From: Bifidobacterium vansinderenii
GTDB lineage: Bacteria > Actinomycetota > Actinomycetes > Actinomycetales > Bifidobacteriaceae
Direction: 5' to 3'
DNA length: 64,000 nt
Assembly (NCBI RefSeq): GCF_002234915.1
Contig: NZ_NEWD01000007.1
Location: 1 to 64,000 of the forward strand
Shown: positions 60,710 to 64,000 of the stretch, piece by piece
Numbering within the stretch: the stretch's first letter is position 1
Layout: the number at the start of each line of letters is the position of its first letter
Notes under the pieces: generated by a model
What the model was told of the DNA's origin: nothing
The model's input: the letters and a program-made list of their open reading frames with translations, nothing else
Databases searched by the model: none
Translations under genes and position numbers: made by a program

Positions 60710-62236
60710 ATGCGTTTCGACGATATCCTGCGCCTGTGCGCGCAGAACATGTTCCGACGCAAATCACGAACGATCCTCACCGTGCTCGGCGTGATCGTCG
60801 GCTGCTGCTCGATCGTGCTGATGATCTCGCTCGGCGCGGGCGTGAGCGAACAGAACCGCGCCATGCTCAAGCAGATGGGCGATCTCAACATCATCACCGT
60901 GTACCGGCCCGGTTCCGATTACGGCACCGCGTCGAGCACGTCCACAAGCTCGTCGGGCACCGGAGCGGACGGCGAGGTGAAGCTCGACGACGACGCCATC
61001 GCGGCGATAAAGAACATTCCCGGCGTGGTGGGCGCCACCGGGCAGATGACGATCGACTATCCGCTGACGGTCAGCACCGACAACGGCCGCTACTACACGA
61101 CCTACGTCATGATCGACGCGATCGACATGGCCGAATCCGCGACCATGGGACTGGAGCTTACCCAAGGCGAGTCTCCCAAACGCGCCGACGAGGTGCTTGT
61201 CGGACAGTACTTCGCCTACCAGTTCATGGACAAGTATCGGCCCGACGGCTACAACATGCGCAACCAGCCGTATGACGCCGGCGACGGTCAGGTGACGCAG
61301 TGCGACAACACCGGCAACTGCGAGACCGTGCCCGCGGACGAGGCGCAGAAGCCGTTCTTCGATCCGCTCAAGTCCACGATCACGGTCACGCTCGGATCCA
61401 CGGACGGCTCGTCTTCGGGCCTCGCCGGCTCAACGGGATCCGGCGCGTCCGGTGGCTCGACCGGGTCAACGGGTTCCGGCGACGGCGCGTCCGGTTCGGG
61501 GGCGTCCTCGGCGAACACGTTCAAGTTCAAGCCGACCGGCATCCTCAAGGAGGACTACAACAAGGGGCAGGCCACGTCCACCGGCATGCTGCTGGACATC
61601 ACGCAGGTCAGGGCCATGCTCGCCAAGCTCGACAAGTCGACGGCACTGAAAAGCACGTCGTACACCCAGGCGATGGTCAAGGTGAGCGACATCTCGCAGG
61701 TGCCGGACGTGGAACAGCAGATCCGCGACATGGGATTCGGCACCATGTCGTACGAGCAGATGCGCAAGGATCTGGAGCAGCAGTCGCGGTTCATCCAGCT
61801 CATGCTCGGCGGTATCGGCGCGGTGTCGCTGCTTGTGGCGGCGATCGGTATCACGAACACGATGGTCATGTCCGTGACCGAACGCACGCGCGAGATCGGC
61901 ATCATGAAGGCGCTTGGCTGCTATGTGCGCGACATCCGCATGATGTTCCTCGGCGAGGCGGGTGCAATCGGATTCCTCGGCGGCATGATCGGTTGTGTGC
62001 TGAGCGGCGTGATTTCGTTGGGCCTCAATCTGATCGTGCTCGGCGGATTCAGTTGGGAGCATGTGCGGCAGGCGATCATGGGCGGCGACGACGTGACCAG
62101 ACTGTCGGTGATCCCGCCGTGGCTGTTCGTGTTCGCGATCCTGTTCTCCATGGCGATCGGCCTGATCTCCGGCTTCGGCCCATCCAACAAGGCCGTAAGA
62201 ATCCCCGCCCTCGACGCCATCAAGAACGAACAGTAG
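60710..62236 (+). CDS. ABC transporter permease, MacB/FtsX type
   Basis: The 508-residue protein starts with a cytoplasmic helix (MRFDDILRLCAQNMFRRKSR) and first TM (about 20-45). The MacB-type periplasmic domain (about 50-345) contains a Gly/Ser-rich insertion (about 225-265). Three C-terminal helices end it, with TERTREIGIMKALG typical of FtsX-like permeases. It starts 12 bp after the CARDB-like gene. With the ATPase at 58272 it forms a mechanotransmission-type exporter; substrate is unknown. Confidence 0.9.
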   Translation: MRFDDILRLCAQNMFRRKSRTILTVLGVIVGCCSIVLMISLGAGVSEQNRAMLKQMGDLNIITVYRPGSDYGTASSTSTSSSGTGADGEVKLDDDAIAAIKNIPGVVGATGQMTIDYPLTVSTDNGRYYTTYVMIDAIDMAESATMGLELTQGESPKRADEVLVGQYFAYQFMDKYRPDGYNMRNQPYDAGDGQVTQCDNTGNCETVPADEAQKPFFDPLKSTITVTLGSTDGSSSGLAGSTGSGASGGSTGSTGSGDGASGSGASSANTFKFKPTGILKEDYNKGQATSTGMLLDITQVRAMLAKLDKSTALKSTSYTQAMVKVSDISQVPDVEQQIRDMGFGTMSYEQMRKDLEQQSRFIQLMLGGIGAVSLLVAAIGITNTMVMSVTERTREIGIMKALGCYVRDIRMMFLGEAGAIGFLGGMIGCVLSGVISLGLNLIVLGGFSWEHVRQAIMGGDDVTRLSVIPPWLFVFAILFSMAIGLISGFGPSNKAVRIPALDAIKNEQ

Positions 62237-62348
62237 TCTCGAGGAATCGGCAATCACGATCGTGCGCTGCCGATGCCGTCCTGTGAACGAGCGGCAGACG
62301 TGTGGAATCGGCCGGTGGCCGATGTGGCATCGCTGCGGCTTCGCCGCG

Positions 62349-62526
62349 TCATCTCATCCGTCCGGCTATCGCCGGACACCTTCCCCTCAAGGGGAAGGCG
62401 GGTATAACCCGTTTGACGTACAAAGGGAAGCATGAGCCTGTTCATATTGCGGCAAGGACGAAATGCATACCGGCCCTTCCTTCCCCTTGAGGGGAAGGTG
62501 TCGGCGCCAGCCGACGGATGAGGTGA
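62349..62526. repeat. two inverted CTG-hairpin units, block B4
   Basis: Units 62349-62398 and 62479-62526 point away from each other: CTCATCCG, small hairpin TCCGGCTATCGCCGGA, CCTTCCCCTCAAGGGGAAGG; and the inverse with hairpin GTCGGCGCCAGCCGAC. They lie between the convergent permease and dxs genes. The rest of the 392-bp gap is empty. Confidence 0.8.
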
Positions 62527-62628
62527 CCCCGACGCAGTCGGCAACAACACAGTATCGGTCGTAGACCGATACCTCATTCACCACCGCTTCCGCTCACGTC
62601 TCCGCTATGCCGAGAACCCGGAAGCCAC

Positions 62629-64000
62629 TCACAGCGCCGCGAGCGCGCGTTCGGCGATGTGTTCCGGCGTGAGTCCGTAACGTTCGCGCAGCGTGGCCAG
62701 TGGCACGCGGTCGGTGACTTCCTTACGGGCACCGAAGTTGATCACGCGCATCGGAGTCGTACGGATCGGCTGCGTCTGGTCCGTCCGACCGTAGTATGAG
62801 GCGATCTTCTCGCCCCAGCCGCCCTCGAGCTGACCGTCCTCAACGGTCACGACCACCGTGTGATCGGCGCGCAGCGCGTCGAGCGTGGCGACGTCGATCG
62901 TGGAGAACTGATGCGGGTTGATCACCGTGGCCGTGACGCCGCGCGCGTCGAGTTCGCGAGCGGCGGCCTCCGCGGTGGGGTAGGCGTCGCCGAGGCCGAT
63001 CAGCGCGATCTGCGATCCGGCACGCGTGACGGTGTACCGCGCCCACGGGTTGCCGACGGTCGGTGTGACGGTGATGTCGCGCTCGTCGTGCGCGCCGACG
63101 CCGGCGGTGTTCTCGCCGATCGTCGTCGTGCCGCCGAACGTCGGATATCCGCCCAACCGTTCCGCAGCGAGCACGTCGTTGCCGGGCATGCGGATCGCCA
63201 CGGGGCGTGCGGCCGGTCCGGTCGACCAGGCGAGCATGTCGAGCAGTTCGCGGCCGCTCGTCGGCGCCAGGCAGGTCAGGCCGGGAACGTTGCCGAACAT
63301 CATGATGTCGCCCGCGCCGGAATGCGTGTTGTCGGTGCCGGAGATGCCGCCGCCGAAGATCAGCAGCGTGCCGGGCGCCTGGTTGAGCGCGAACTCCTGA
63401 TGGATCTGGTCGTACGCGCGCTGGAAGAACGTGGCGCTCGTGGCCAGCACCGGCGTGCCGCCCGCACGCGCTACTCCCGCGGCGAATGCGACGGCATGCT
63501 CCTCGGTGATGCCCGTGTCGAGATAATGCGCTCCGGCCGCGGCACGCCATTCGCGGGTGATGCCGTTCGAACCGGGCGTGGCGGGGGAGATGACCAGCAG
63601 GCCCGGCTCGCGGTCGAATCGTGCGGCCAGCGCGTCCATCGCCATCATGCCGTACGTCTTGCGCGCGTTAAGGGGGGATCCGGCCGCGGAATCGGGGTTA
63701 TGCCAGTGGTTGCTCTCCACCGACCCCTCCTCATCGCCGAGCCCCTTGCCCTTGAGCGTGTGGATGTGCACCACGATCGGATGGTCGATGTTCTTCACCT
63801 CGTCGAACGCGCGGACCAGCGCGGCCACGTCGTTGCCGTCCTCCACATACCGGTAGTCGAGTCCCATGGAACGGAACAAATTGCGCTGCGCACGGCCTTT
63901 CGATACACGCAGTTCCGCAAGATCGTCGTACATGCCGCCATGATCCTCGGCGATCGACATCTCGTTGTCGTTGAGCACGATGATCAGATTGCCGTGCAGT
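62629..64000 (-). CDS. dxs: 1-deoxy-D-xylulose-5-phosphate synthase, 5' end beyond window
   Basis: The open frame covers the C-terminal 457 residues and runs off the window edge. The thiamine diphosphate-binding region is partly visible (LIIVLNDNEMSIAEDHGG). The transketolase pyrimidine-binding domain (DTGITEEHAVAFAAGVARAG, with the catalytic Glu) and C-terminal domain (VTVEDGQLEGGWGEKI) follow. It makes DXP from pyruvate and glyceraldehyde 3-phosphate in the MEP isoprenoid pathway. FGGGISGTDNTHSGAGDIMM is DXS-like. The assignment to a divergent DXS rather than another transketolase-type enzyme is likely. Confidence 0.85.
   Translation of the reverse strand, partial: LHGNLIIVLNDNEMSIAEDHGGMYDDLAELRVSKGRAQRNLFRSMGLDYRYVEDGNDVAALVRAFDEVKNIDHPIVVHIHTLKGKGLGDEEGSVESNHWHNPDSAAGSPLNARKTYGMMAMDALAARFDREPGLLVISPATPGSNGITREWRAAAGAHYLDTGITEEHAVAFAAGVARAGGTPVLATSATFFQRAYDQIHQEFALNQAPGTLLIFGGGISGTDNTHSGAGDIMMFGNVPGLTCLAPTSGRELLDMLAWSTGPAARPVAIRMPGNDVLAAERLGGYPTFGGTTTIGENTAGVGAHDERDITVTPTVGNPWARYTVTRAGSQIALIGLGDAYPTAEAAARELDARGVTATVINPHQFSTIDVATLDALRADHTVVVTVEDGQLEGGWGEKIASYYGRTDQTQPIRTTPMRVINFGARKEVTDRVPLATLRERYGLTPEHIAERALAAL

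Overview
The window is high-GC chromosomal DNA, most probably from a Bifidobacterium. The basis is gene content: an alr-dgt-dnaG block, a sialic acid (nan/nag) cluster with an oligopeptide-type ABC importer, luxS, a gntR/gntK/gnd block and paired YhgE/Pip membrane proteins. No rRNA gene is present, so the species cannot be read from the window.

Layout. 1-5.7 kb: two YhgE/Pip membrane proteins (the first cut by the window edge) divergent from a TetR regulator. 6-9.5 kb: recQ, a GNAT acetyltransferase and luxS. 9.6-12.2 kb: gluconate regulator divergent from gluconokinase and 6-phosphogluconate dehydrogenase. 12.6-24.6 kb: sialic acid catabolism (DUF4862 protein, ROK kinase, NanE, substrate-binding lipoprotein, permease, a fused permease-ATPase, a second ATPase, NanA-like lyase, NagB) and a GntR repressor. 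Three copies of the operator core ATCAGACGTCT lie in front of its two transcription units. 24.6-32.4 kb: amino acid permease, orphan ABC ATPase, alr, dgt, dnaG. 32.5-36.8 kb: a LacI regulator divergent from an SDR dehydrogenase, then a GntP permease and a deoxyinosine-type DNA glycosylase. 46.1-64 kb: tRNA-Arg, an esterase, a SWIM-SNF2 helicase, a 41-residue small ORF, a membrane protein, a DUF262/DUF1524 protein, a DEAD-box RNA helicase, a MacB-like ABC trio and a partial dxs.

The most unusual region is an 8,096-bp integrated element (38007-46102) in the 3' end of tRNA-Arg(TCT), flanked by perfect 75-bp direct repeats. It carries a tyrosine integrase next to attR, an XRE repressor facing a leftward operon across two palindromic operators, an AlpA-like HTH protein, a RepA/DnaB-type ATPase, an iteron-rich candidate origin, small regulators, and one HK97-type major capsid gene behind an intrinsic terminator. 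No terminase, portal, protease or tail gene is present. It resembles a phage satellite reduced to integration, replication and capsid. A 3' relic of an older integrase lies just outside attL, so the site has been used before.

Intergenic DNA is rich in structured repeats. One superfamily has a pyrimidine-rich palindrome, CTG, a small hairpin whose arms co-vary, then ACTGA. Two ~185-bp palindromic composites of it bracket the lacI-SDR pair. Hairpin arrays with CGTAYYCG cores occur at 12.3 and 53.6 kb, and twin 81-bp inverted-repeat elements lie at 36.8-37.1 kb.
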